DNA of 64,000 nucleotides, taken from Saccharothrix ecbatanensis. GTDB taxonomy: Bacteria; Actinomycetota; Actinomycetes; Mycobacteriales; Pseudonocardiaceae. A model generated the notes under the pieces. It had not been told where the DNA came from, made no database searches, and saw only the letters and a list, made by a program, of their open reading frames with translations. The DNA lies in the NCBI RefSeq assembly GCF_014205015.1, contig NZ_JACHMO010000001.1, positions 1,674,001 through 1,738,000 of the forward strand, written 5' to 3'. How positions within the stretch are numbered: the stretch's first letter is position 1; every line of letters begins with the position of its first letter. This document shows positions 53,653 through 61,847 of the stretch, piece by piece. A program made the position numbers and the translations under genes.

Positions 53653-54345
53653 CTACGGAGACACCCGCCCGGACACCCGCCCGCCGTCGAGCACCACAGT
53701 GCGATCCGCCGCGCGGTGCACCTCGTCGTGGTGCGTGGCGATCAGCACGGCCGCGCCCGCGTCCGCCGCCTGGCGCAACACCTGGACCGCCTTCGGCGCG
53801 CTGTGCCGGTCGAGGTGCGCCGTGGGCTCGTCGGCCAACAGCACCCTCGGCGACCCGACCACTGCCCGCGCCAACGCGGCACGCTGCTGCTGCCCGAACG
53901 ACACCTCTGCCGGGTAACGATCGGCCAGGTCGCCGATACCCAGCTCCACCAGCAGTTCCGTCACCCTGGCCAGCGAACCGACCCGGCCGAGCCGGACGGG
54001 CAGCGCCACGTTCTCCGCCAACGTCAGCTCACCGGCCAGCCCCAGCGCCTGCGGCAACAACGCGCACCGCTGCCACGACGGTGGCGACGTCAGCACCTCG
54101 CCGCCCAGCTCCACCGTGCCCGCGTCCGCCCGGTCGAACCCGGCCAGCACGGCCAGCAGCGCGCTCTTGCCCGACCCGGACGGACCGGACAGCGTCACCA
54201 GCTCACCGGCCGCCACCGCCAGGTCCACCCCGCGCAGCACGTGCACCGGCCCGCCGGCGTGCCGGAACGTCCGTTCGATCCCCGTCGCCCGCAACGCCAC
54301 GGCCCGCGCCACCGTCGTCGCCCCGACCTCCCGCGATGCCGTCAT
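53653..54345 (-). CDS. ABC transporter ATP-binding protein (second ATPase)
   Basis: A 230-residue ATPase with Walker A GPSGSGKSALL, signature-like SFGQQQRAALAR (Ser-Phe-Gly rather than LSGGQ), Walker B VLLADEPTAHLD and switch His in IATHHDEV. ATG at 54345 overlaps the stop of the first ATPase (ATGA). The C-loop departs from the consensus, so catalysis may be shared asymmetrically with the first ATPase. It ends the ABC operon. Confidence 0.88.
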   Translation of the reverse strand: MTASREVGATTVARAVALRATGIERTFRHAGGPVHVLRGVDLAVAAGELVTLSGPSGSGKSALLAVLAGFDRADAGTVELGGEVLTSPPSWQRCALLPQALGLAGELTLAENVALPVRLGRVGSLARVTELLVELGIGDLADRYPAEVSFGQQQRAALARAVVGSPRVLLADEPTAHLDRHSAPKAVQVLRQAADAGAAVLIATHHDEVHRAADRTVVLDGGRVSGRVSP

Positions 54346-55007
54346 GCCGCCAACGCCCCGTTCCGCAGGTCGAACCTCGTGTCCGCCAACGCGATCAGCC
54401 TCGGATCGTGCGACGCCACCACCACCGGCACACCCCGCCGCGCCAAGTGCGCCAACGTCTCCAGCACCAGGTCCGCCGACACCGCGTCCAATTGGGACGT
54501 CGGCTCGTCGGCCAGCACGACCGTCGCCTGCCGCGCCAACGCGCACCCGAACGCCAGCCGCTGCTGCTGCCCGCCGGACATCGCGGACACCTTCCACGTG
54601 GCCGTGCCGGGCAGCCCCAACTGCTCCAGCAGCTCCTCCACCTGAGCGACCCGTCCCGCTGCCTGAGCCGCCGCACGCAGGTTGTCGCCCACGTCCAGGT
54701 GGTCGATGAGGTTGTCCGCCGGGTTCTGGAACACCAACGCGATCTCCCGCCGCCGCAGGTTCCGCCTGGCCCGCGACGACAGCCGCGCCGTGCCCGAGCC
54801 ACGCAGCTCCACGCCACCGACCGTGGGCCGTTCCACCAGGCTCAGCACCCGCAGCAGCGTCGACTTGCCCGAGCCGGACGGCCCCGCCAACACCGTCATC
54901 CCGTGCGCGGGCACGTCCAGCGACACGTCCGACACCGCCGTCACCGCCCCGGCGGACGTCCGGTACTCCACACCCACGCCGCGCAGGCGCAACACGTGCT
55001 CAACCAC
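54342..55007 (-). CDS. ABC transporter ATP-binding protein (first ATPase)
   Basis: A 221-residue ATPase: Walker A GPSGSGKSTLL, Q-loop ALVFQNPADNL, signature MSGGQQQRLAFG, Walker B VVLADEPTSQLD and H-loop VASHDP. GTG at 55007 is chosen: the protein reads MVEHVLRLRGVGVEYRT, a normal family start, and the TnpB element end immediately upstream supplies GGGAGG about 9 bases away. The frame continues into the IS, but those residues are not ATPase-like. The TnpB stop overlaps this start region. Partner of the permease encoded beyond the IS. Confidence 0.85.
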   Translation of the reverse strand: MVEHVLRLRGVGVEYRTSAGAVTAVSDVSLDVPAHGMTVLAGPSGSGKSTLLRVLSLVERPTVGGVELRGSGTARLSSRARRNLRRREIALVFQNPADNLIDHLDVGDNLRAAAQAAGRVAQVEELLEQLGLPGTATWKVSAMSGGQQQRLAFGCALARQATVVLADEPTSQLDAVSADLVLETLAHLARRGVPVVVASHDPRLIALADTRFDLRNGALAA

Positions 55008-56292
55008 GATTGACGTCCTCCCGTGGGATACATCGAGGGATTTCAACCAGCCCGATCGGCGAGAACCGCTGGGCTGCTGTTGGTTGGCGTTGTGCCTTCC
55101 GGCCCCGGTTGTCCGGGTTTGCCCGCCCCAACTCACGCTCACGGGTCTCGTGGCCGAGTTCCGCCCGCCCGGCGGTAAGGATGTTGACGGCCGCGTTGAC
55201 GTCGGCGTGGCACCTGTATCCACATGCTGTGCACCGGAAGTCTGCTTGACTCTCGCGGGACCTGCGGTCGACATGTCGGCAGGAGGAACAGGTGATGGAC
55301 GTGTACGCGGGATTGATGGTGACGACCCGGCTACCTGTTCGCCTCGCGGCGCTGCGGCAGGCCGCTTCCAGCCGGTGCCAGCCCTTGTCCAGAATCGCGC
55401 GGTTCAAGCCGGACTTCTGCCTAACGCGTCTCCCGGGCTGGTCTGGCGTGCCCGCCGCTGAGGCCGTCATGTTCTTGATGCGCAAGGCCTCGAAAACGAC
55501 GAGGCTGTTGCCACGGGCCATGGTACGACCGACCTTCGTGGTGAAGTCCTGACGCCGCCGCCGGACACGGCCTAGCGTGCGGTTCAGTCTGGCGACAGCG
55601 GCTTTACGGCGGTTCAACCCCTTTTCGGTACCCGCCACTCGCCGCTGCAAGTCTTTGCAGTGCTCGATCTCGCGTGGACTCGCGTATGACTGGTCGTAGA
55701 ACTCTCCACAACTGGTGACAGCCAACGTCTTGACTCCACGGTCGACTCCGACTGCGCGCTGCGGGTGGGCGTGAATTTCCGGAGTTTCGTCTGGGTCGGC
55801 CACCAGGATGGAGATCCACCACCGTCCACTTTCCCGACGGATCGTGGCTGATCGGATGCCACCGAGTGGACGCGACCATCGGATGCGGACCCAGCCGAAC
55901 TTGGGCAGCTTGACCTGGGCGTTGTTGTGGTTCAAGGGTTGCACGGTGATTTGTGCCGGATCCGGGAAGCGGAAGGACGGAGACCAACTGCGCGCGGATC
56001 GCCACCTCACGTTCCACGTTCCATGCGTTGTGCAGGCCTTGTCCAAGTCCATCAATGTCTGCTGAAGGGTATGCGACGGAGGCTGCGCCAACCAGGGGAA
56101 CGAAGCCTTGGCGTCGGCGAGCTGCCGTGCTTGTTCGCGATAGCTGATCCACGAGCCGCGAGCGCCGTAAAGGCGGCGTTGTTCGAGGGCAGTGTTCCAC
56201 ACCGATCGGCAGGTAGTGCCAATGTTCTCTGCGAACGTGGCTTGATCGGACGTGAAGTCCACGCGGTAACGACGACCGGACAGCACTGTCAC
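55000..56292 (-). CDS. tnpB: TnpB RNA-guided nuclease of an IS200/IS605-type element
   Basis: A 430-residue TnpB. The RuvC-like triad is intact: Asp184 (VGVDRGVKTL), Glu268 (VVFEALRIKNM) and Asp364 (HADVNAAVNI). The zinc finger has Cys335-x2-Cys338 and Cys354-x2-Cys357. Family proteins are guided by a short omega RNA encoded at the 3' end of the element and cleave DNA next to a short motif. The last codons (NRG and stop) lie beyond the inferred element end in host DNA. GTG at 56292 follows GAGGGGG. No tnpA gene is present, so the element cannot move on its own. Confidence 0.92.
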   Translation of the reverse strand: MTVLSGRRYRVDFTSDQATFAENIGTTCRSVWNTALEQRRLYGARGSWISYREQARQLADAKASFPWLAQPPSHTLQQTLMDLDKACTTHGTWNVRWRSARSWSPSFRFPDPAQITVQPLNHNNAQVKLPKFGWVRIRWSRPLGGIRSATIRRESGRWWISILVADPDETPEIHAHPQRAVGVDRGVKTLAVTSCGEFYDQSYASPREIEHCKDLQRRVAGTEKGLNRRKAAVARLNRTLGRVRRRRQDFTTKVGRTMARGNSLVVFEALRIKNMTASAAGTPDQPGRRVRQKSGLNRAILDKGWHRLEAACRSAARRTGSRVVTINPAYTSITCSSCRHVDRRSRESQADFRCTACGYRCHADVNAAVNILTAGRAELGHETRERELGRANPDNRGRKAQRQPTAAQRFSPIGLVEIPRCIPREDVNRG

Positions 56293-56350
56293 CCACCCCC
56301 TCGAACATGCGGTCGAATAGTAGCCGGCTGATTGGGCGTTTGCGTATGTT
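55010..56350 (-). mobile_element. TnpB-only IS200/IS605-type element
   Basis: Covers tnpB and its omega RNA region. The right end in gene direction is inferred at about 55010, where the sequence reads CACGGGAGGACGTCAA, resembling ends of actinobacterial IS605-type elements; the left end lies between the permease stop (56366) and the tnpB start (56292), exact base unknown. It lies between the permease gene and its ATPase genes, splitting an ABC operon. No target duplication is expected for this family. Confidence 0.65.
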
Positions 56351-56365
56351 CGTCACACCATCGAG

Positions 56366-58885
56366 CTACGCACGAATCAACTCCCCGATCTTCGCCGAAC
56401 GCACCGCGCGCACCGCGATCCACGCCGCCACCAGCACCACCAGCACGCTCCCCGCGACCGTCGTCACCAGCAGCGGCAGGACGTCGGGGACTTCCGGCGT
56501 CGGCGTGAGACGAGGTGCGGGATCGAGCTTGGGCACGGTGACGCCGCTGCTCACGGCGCTGGAGGTCATCCCGATGACGACCGCGGCGGCGGCCACCGCG
56601 CCCAGTTCGAACAGGTGGCTGCGCAGCATCGCGGCCGGACCGAGGCCCATCCGGCTGCTGAACGCGCCGGACAGCGCGTTCTGCCGCCGCCGCACCTCGA
56701 CCGCCAGCAGCAGCGCGATCGCCGCCACCACCGCGAGCACCGCGCCGAGGGCCGTCACGAACCCGAACGTCCACTGGATCGTGAGGAACGGCAGACCCTG
56801 GACCGCCTTCGACTTCTCGCCGGGGTTGAAGTGCTTCACGCCGGCCGCCGACAGCGCCGAGGTCAGCTCGCCGAGCGGCTTGCGCGACCACACGTACCAG
56901 GAGCCGACGTCGTCCCGGTCCTCGATCCGGTCCACCGGCACCACCCAGCCGGACCTGCCGAGCTTCGGGAACGCCGGCACCCACGCCGACGGGTTCACCG
57001 GCGGCAACCCCGGCAGCCGGACTTCACGGCGTGGCACGTCGCCGACCCGCAGCGGCTCGGTCAGCAGCGCCGGGTCGATCTCGAACGGGAACGCGCCCTC
57101 GCGGAACGTCCTCGGGTCCACCACCAGGGCATAGCGGTCGACCTGCTCGACGAAGCCGACGATGGTGGAGTCACCGCGCAGCGACTCCGGCAGCTCGGTG
57201 GTCTTCGACGAGATCCGGGCGACGCTGTTCGAGCCCGTGAACATGCCGGACTTCACGTCCAGCGCGGTCTTCTGCGACCCCGCGATGGCCGTGCCGACCG
57301 CGATGGTGCCGACGGCGAGCACACCCACCAGCAGCACACCGGTCACCGGTCCCCGTGCCGCGGCGAGGCGGCGCAGGGCCAACTGCGCGGCCGGTTTGGA
57401 CCAGAACCTCGCGCGGTGGGACGCGGCCAGGCCCCACTTCGCCAACCGTGCCGTCAGCAGCGCGGCCGTGAGCACGACGAGCAGCGGGAACGCCAGGGCC
57501 GCGGCGTCGATGCGCGGCAGTCCGCCGATCTTGGTCGTGGTGGCCAGACCGCTGTGCTCCACCCTGTTCCACGCCCACACGGCCAGCGCTGCGGTCACCA
57601 GCTCCCACGGCAGGGCGGCCAGGACGTTGCGCAGCCGGTTGCCCCGCAGGGCTGCCTGGAACATCCGGTGCGTGCGCAGGGCTGCGGTGGCGAACGTGAC
57701 CACGATGCTCAGCGCCACCACCGCGACCACCGCCGACGCCGCGGTCGACACCGTGCCGGGCGGCAGGATGTCCGACGGCGCGTACAGGGGCAGCAGCAGC
57801 CGGGCCGTGCCCAAGCCGGCCGCGCCGCCGACCACCAGCGGCAGGCCCAGTTCCAGCACGCCTCGGCCACCGAGTGCGAACGGGCCGGCGCCGCGGACCC
57901 AGAGCAGGCGCAGTTCGTGCTGCCGGCGCTGTGCCCATTGGACGGTCACCGTGGCGATGCCCGCCAAGCCGATGAGCAGGCTGATCAAGGTGAGGGGCAG
58001 GACGGCGGACCGCACGTTCGTCACGGTCTGCGCGGCGTTCTCGACCGGGAGCGCCAGGTGCGACACCTTGCGGTTGAACATGTCCTCGATCGGGGCGATG
58101 CGCTCTGTGCCCTTGGCGAGCAGGGTCGCGGCCTCGTCGATCGTGCGCGGCACTTCGGACGGGAAGCGCACGGTGACGTCGGTCGTGGTCGTGGCCTCCG
58201 GGGGGAGCGCGGCGAACGACTCGGCGCTGGGCATCCACACCACGGCGGTCGCGAGCTCGTCGCGGTCCAGCACGTTCGGCACGACGAAGTGGCGTTCCGA
58301 GCACCACCACTCGGGCAGCGGGTCGAACACGTCGGCGTAGACCGCCGTGACCGGGGGCAGCCGCCCGCCCATGCCGCGTTCGCCCAGGCGCAGGTCGGTG
58401 GTGACGGCGATGCTCTGCGGCACCCACAGACCGTCCTTCGAGCCGCCTTGGAGCACCTTCAGGTGGTCGGTGGCGCCGGGCCGGTGGCCGAACTTGGCCA
58501 TGGTCTGCTGCCCGCCGAAGTCCACTCGCTTCTCGCGCGTGTATGTGCCGATCAACGGCGGCGTGTCCGGCGTCGCGGCGGTGACCACCTGCACCAACTC
58601 GGCGACGTGCTGGTGGGGGAACCCGCCGATCCCGGTGGCCTCCAGCGACGGGTGCAGCGCCTCCTTGCACAAACGGTTCTGCTGGTAGTCGATCGCGGCA
58701 CTGCCGGAGGCGGCCGAGTGCATCACGGCGGCGGCCACCACGAAACTGAGCAGCAGTGCGGTGACCACGCTGACCAGCAGCGTCAGCGGGCTCGACAGGG
58801 CAGCGCGCGGGGCGGCCCTCCACGGGATCTGCACCCGCGAACGGTAACCGGCGGACCGTCCACGCAGGAGAGTTTTCATGAACAT
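56366..58885 (-). CDS. FtsX-like ABC transporter permease
   Basis: An 839-residue permease. A first helix near residues 25-48 (LTLLVSVVTALLLSFVVAAAV), an outer domain of about 220 residues, a helix bundle about 290-500 (VLPLTLISLLIGLAGIATVTV, then LELGLPLVVGGAAGLGTARLLL), a second outer domain and C-terminal helices (TALGAVLAVVAAIALLLAVEV, LFELGAVAAAAVVIGMTSS, LLVTTVAGSVLVVLVAAW). It belongs with the two ATPase genes downstream, now separated by the TnpB element. The start is uncertain: ATG 58885 or 58879; no strong ribosome binding site. Substrate unknown. Confidence 0.85.
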   Translation of the reverse strand: MFMKTLLRGRSAGYRSRVQIPWRAAPRAALSSPLTLLVSVVTALLLSFVVAAAVMHSAASGSAAIDYQQNRLCKEALHPSLEATGIGGFPHQHVAELVQVVTAATPDTPPLIGTYTREKRVDFGGQQTMAKFGHRPGATDHLKVLQGGSKDGLWVPQSIAVTTDLRLGERGMGGRLPPVTAVYADVFDPLPEWWCSERHFVVPNVLDRDELATAVVWMPSAESFAALPPEATTTTDVTVRFPSEVPRTIDEAATLLAKGTERIAPIEDMFNRKVSHLALPVENAAQTVTNVRSAVLPLTLISLLIGLAGIATVTVQWAQRRQHELRLLWVRGAGPFALGGRGVLELGLPLVVGGAAGLGTARLLLPLYAPSDILPPGTVSTAASAVVAVVALSIVVTFATAALRTHRMFQAALRGNRLRNVLAALPWELVTAALAVWAWNRVEHSGLATTTKIGGLPRIDAAALAFPLLVVLTAALLTARLAKWGLAASHRARFWSKPAAQLALRRLAAARGPVTGVLLVGVLAVGTIAVGTAIAGSQKTALDVKSGMFTGSNSVARISSKTTELPESLRGDSTIVGFVEQVDRYALVVDPRTFREGAFPFEIDPALLTEPLRVGDVPRREVRLPGLPPVNPSAWVPAFPKLGRSGWVVPVDRIEDRDDVGSWYVWSRKPLGELTSALSAAGVKHFNPGEKSKAVQGLPFLTIQWTFGFVTALGAVLAVVAAIALLLAVEVRRRQNALSGAFSSRMGLGPAAMLRSHLFELGAVAAAAVVIGMTSSAVSSGVTVPKLDPAPRLTPTPEVPDVLPLLVTTVAGSVLVVLVAAWIAVRAVRSAKIGELIRA

Positions 58886-59000
58886 CGGTCGCGTCCCGGA
58901 CAACCTCCGGACAACGCGAGGGCTGTCCGGAAACGAGGCGCGCGGATCTGACAACGGCCTCGCGGTGTCGAAACGGTCTTGTCAGGGTATTAAGGACACC

Positions 59001-59183
59001 ATGAAGCCGACCGTGATGAAGAAGTCGCTCGCCGTGCTGGCCAGCGGAGCGGCGTTGTTCCTGACTCTCGGCGCCGGGTGCAACGGGGAGGGCGGCAACG
59101 AGAACGAAGACCGTCCGGGCGTGGAGCAGGAGAACGAGCAGGACGGCGGGGAAGGCGAGAACGAGGACGAGGGCGACAACTGA
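59001..59183 (+). CDS. Small acidic lipoprotein
   Basis: A 60-residue protein. MKPTVMKKSLAVLASGAALF is a lipoprotein signal peptide, with the lipobox LGAGC setting the anchored Cys (about residue 26). The mature tail of about 34 residues is almost only Glu, Asp, Asn and Gly (QENEQDGGEGENEDEGDN). AAGGACACC precedes the ATG. Divergent from the permease gene. The strongly acidic tail could bind cations; no family recognised. Confidence 0.65.
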   Translation: MKPTVMKKSLAVLASGAALFLTLGAGCNGEGGNENEDRPGVEQENEQDGGEGENEDEGDN

Positions 59184-59191
59184 TCCGGCGG

Positions 59192-59224
59192 GCGGGCCGG
59201 CAGCTCCTGGGTTCGCCGGCCCGC
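59192..59224 (+). terminator. Terminator after the acidic lipoprotein gene
   Basis: Perfect 10-bp arms (59192-59201, GCGGGCCGGC, and 59215-59224) with a 13-nt loop, seven bases after the stop. The right arm and following CTGTCGCGTCGGC recur about 42 bp downstream, so this is a small duplicated terminator region. Confidence 0.6.
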
Positions 59225-59353
59225 TCCTCTCTGTCGCGTCGGCAGTTCCGGGATTCGCCGGCCCGCTTTCCCTGTCGCGTCGGCCGACGGGTGTGCCGGG
59301 GTGATCGGCGGAGCGGGCCGGCTTCATCGGCGGCCCGCTGCTTCGCGTTCCGG

Positions 59354-60010
59354 TCAGTCGCTGATGCGTCGAAGCCACTCCCCGATGATCGGGCGTGTCG
59401 CGGGCGTGGCGTGCACCCAGCCCTGGCCGCGGCTGTCGACGTAGCGGACGACCAGCCAGCGGCCGTCCGGGCAGTCGATCGTGGTGATGAACGACTCCGA
59501 ACGCCGTCGTCGCCCGTACCGGTCGCGCTTGGCCGCGAAGAGCTTCGCGACGCCGGTGCGCGAACGCTGCATCAGCTCGACCAGCGCCCGTGACGTCCGC
59601 GCCTCCTCGGCACGGGCGTTGATCGACGAACCCCGACCGGGCCGCAGCTCCGGCAGGCACCCCGCGAGCATGTCCGACGGGTCACCGCGCAACGCGTCGA
59701 TCCGCACATGGCCGTTGTCCCGCAACGCGAAGACGCCGTGCCGTCCGGCGGTGGCGACGACGACCGGCAGCGTGACCTCACGGTTGAACGCGATCCAGCC
59801 GAAGCACTCGAAGTCCGCGAACGCGAGCAGCCGCAGCGCCTCCAGCGCTTCGTCGACCCGCACGCCCTCGCGGTACAGCCCGTGCTCGACCTCCAGGGTG
59901 TTGGCCTCGGTAGGCGGCACGCGCAGCACGGTGTGGTGCTCGCCGAGGTTGTCGTGGTGCCACAGCACGTCGAACTCCGTGTCGGACAACACCACCGCTT
60001 CGCGCAGCAT
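59354..60010 (-). CDS. EspG-like type VII secretion chaperone
   Basis: A 218-residue protein with the EspG pattern: LREAVVLSDTEFDVLWHHDNLGEHHTVLRV, VVVATAGRHGVFAL and the basic RDRYGRRRRSESFITTIDCPDGRWL. EspG proteins bind the tip of PE/PPE-type dimers in mycobacteria and keep them soluble until secretion. Its start overlaps the PPE-like gene stop (TGATG). Third gene of the trio. Confidence 0.8.
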   Translation of the reverse strand: MLREAVVLSDTEFDVLWHHDNLGEHHTVLRVPPTEANTLEVEHGLYREGVRVDEALEALRLLAFADFECFGWIAFNREVTLPVVVATAGRHGVFALRDNGHVRIDALRGDPSDMLAGCLPELRPGRGSSINARAEEARTSRALVELMQRSRTGVAKLFAAKRDRYGRRRRSESFITTIDCPDGRWLVVRYVDSRGQGWVHATPATRPIIGEWLRRISD

Positions 60011-61233
60011 CAGTCCTCCCCGATCACGGGCGTCACGCTGCCGGGCAGCGGTCCGACGAGCGCGTCCGCGTCCTCCTCGAGGTACACGCTGCGCTTGTGC
60101 TCCCGGTCCTCTTCCTCGCGCGTGTGCGCGGCGTGTGGGGCGAAGCCGCCCATGCCCGCCACTCCGCCCATGCTGGTCGCGCCACGGCCACCGGCCGCGG
60201 CAGGGGCGTTGGGCGGTGGCGTCCTGCCGAGGACGGCAGAGCGGTCGCCCGCGTCGAGGGCGCCCCGCTGTGCCCTGGTGCCGGTGGGATCGCCGATGCC
60301 GATCCCACCGGGGAGCACCGGAGCGACTCCGGACAGGTGGTCGCCCTTCGGGACGTTCGACGTGTGCGCGGTGTCCCTGGCCGACGGCGGCGGAGGCGAC
60401 GCGATCGGCACACCGCCCGGCACACCGGTGGACCAGTCGGCGACCGCCGTCCGGTCGCCCGGCTGCTTCGGAGCGGTGGGCCCCTGAACGGCAGGCGCCC
60501 GACCGCCGAGACCTCCGTCGCCGCCGCCAGTACCGCCAGTGCCGCCGGCGCTGCTGGCCGAAGTCTTGCCGCCGCCGCTCACCGACGGCGGTGCGGAGGT
60601 CTTGTCACCGCCGGCCGATCCCGCCGCCGACGACGGCGAAGTGCTACCCGCGTCCCCGACCTGCGGCGGCGCGGGTGTCGCAGCCTGCACGCCGGCTCCG
60701 CTCGCGGACTGCACAGCGGTGTTCGCGCCCTGTGCGCCACCGGACGCCTGGGGCACCTGCGGCAGCATCGCCTGGTTCTGGCCCGTCGCCGTGGCGTACT
60801 CCGCGTAGACGCGACGGTTGTTGGCGTCGGCCTCGAACCACTCCTTGCGCGCGATCTCGTTGTCGGTGTCCCACGGCGTGATCTCGTCGAAGAGGGTCAG
60901 CTCCGGCGGCTGCGGCGTCGCCATCGGGAGCACCTGCCCCCTCAATCGGCCGTAGCTCTGCGCTTGGGTCCGCAACGAGGCGTCGGCCTTGTCCAGCGTC
61001 TCCTGAGCACGCTGGAGGGCCTGCTCGATCGGCTGCACGGCCTGCGCTGCCTGGTCCGATGCCTTGCCCTGCCACGCGGATTGCATCTCGGTGGTGAGCC
61101 GACGCAGTTCGTCGCCGAGGGCCTGGATGCGCGTGCGCGCGTCCTTCGACACGTCCGCCGCCTGGTTCAGCCCGTCGGGGCCCGCGCCCTGCGACACCAT
61201 CAGGTAGATCTCGTAGCCGCTGAGCCCTGCCAT
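60010..61233 (-). CDS. PPE-like WXG100-superfamily protein
   Basis: A 407-residue protein. Residues about 1-180 form the helical PPE/WXG-like domain with the SAWQGKASDQA turn (WxG). A long low-complexity part of Gly/Ser/Pro/Ala follows (about 190-380). Near the C-terminus, VYLEEDAD contains YxxxD, a candidate type VII secretion signal. The domain should pair with the small PE/WXG-like protein encoded upstream. ATG at 61233; 1-nt overlaps with both neighbours. Confidence 0.8.
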   Translation of the reverse strand: MAGLSGYEIYLMVSQGAGPDGLNQAADVSKDARTRIQALGDELRRLTTEMQSAWQGKASDQAAQAVQPIEQALQRAQETLDKADASLRTQAQSYGRLRGQVLPMATPQPPELTLFDEITPWDTDNEIARKEWFEADANNRRVYAEYATATGQNQAMLPQVPQASGGAQGANTAVQSASGAGVQAATPAPPQVGDAGSTSPSSAAGSAGGDKTSAPPSVSGGGKTSASSAGGTGGTGGGDGGLGGRAPAVQGPTAPKQPGDRTAVADWSTGVPGGVPIASPPPPSARDTAHTSNVPKGDHLSGVAPVLPGGIGIGDPTGTRAQRGALDAGDRSAVLGRTPPPNAPAAAGGRGATSMGGVAGMGGFAPHAAHTREEEDREHKRSVYLEEDADALVGPLPGSVTPVIGED

Positions 61234-61538
61234 CAGTCTTTCACCGCCATGCGTCCGTGGTTGCCCTGTTCGGTCTTCACGTACTGGTCGACCGACGCCT
61301 TCAGCTCCTCGATCCGCGTCTGGAGCTCCTGCTCGATCATCGAGACGGAGTCGAGGTGCGCTTGGCCCGCCTGGCAGGCCGCGGTGATGAAGGAGGTGGT
61401 CGCCGGGTCCTGCATCGGAGGCTGGATCCGCGCGAGCAACCGGCTCTGCTGGTTGGCCGCGGACAGGTCGTCGCGCACCTTGCCGTGCCTGCCGACCACC
61501 CCGTGGAGAGTGTCGATGGTTACTTCGAAATCGCCCAT
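61233..61538 (-). CDS. Small PE/WXG100-like type VII secretion protein
   Basis: A 101-residue helical protein (MGDFEVTIDTLHGVVGRHGK at the start) of the size of PE/ESX partners. Near the C-terminus VDQYVKTEQ carries YxxxE, the general type VII secretion motif. It is the first gene of a three-gene operon with the PPE-like and EspG-like proteins and probably forms a heterodimer with the PPE-like protein. No WxG turn is obvious here, as expected for PE-type partners. ATG at 61538. Confidence 0.75.
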   Translation of the reverse strand: MGDFEVTIDTLHGVVGRHGKVRDDLSAANQQSRLLARIQPPMQDPATTSFITAACQAGQAHLDSVSMIEQELQTRIEELKASVDQYVKTEQGNHGRMAVKD

Positions 61539-61847
61539 GGGAGCAGGGTGGCGGGAGTGGCCAGGGACCCCTCCCGCCGGAAGGGCGCCGGTGGCCGTCG
61601 CAGCGGCGCACCTCCGATCAATACCTCCGGCGAGTGGTCGCACGGTGATTGGGTGCCCACGGGGTGTTCGGATTGCAAGGGGCGTGTATATCGGTTGGTG
61701 TGGCGCAAGACTGGCAAGCGGGAGGGCGTGGCGATCTTGGGGTGGCGCCGCTGGTGGGGTGGAGGCTGTTGGCGGTCTTGACGAACGATACATCCGATCT
61801 CTAGTCTTCGGCCGTCCTGTCGGACGACGAAACATGGGTGTACGAGC
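61539..61847. other. Non-coding region between the type VII trio and the GH95 gene
   Basis: About 310 bp holding divergent promoters. On the plus strand the TTGACG/TAGTCT pair described separately. On the minus strand no clear promoter was seen. Several frames are open but have no family features. Confidence 0.45.
61778..61807 (+). promoter_or_regulatory. Housekeeping-type promoter for the GH95 gene
   Basis: TTGACG (61778-61783), 18-bp spacer and TAGTCT (61802-61807), 41 bp before the ATG at 61848. The region is relatively AT-rich. Confidence 0.45.

Noticed and set aside
55007..55274. N-terminal extension of the first ABC ATPase into the IS
   Set aside because: The added residues come from the tnpB 3' end in another frame and have no ATPase similarity; the GTG at 55007 has a good ribosome binding site.
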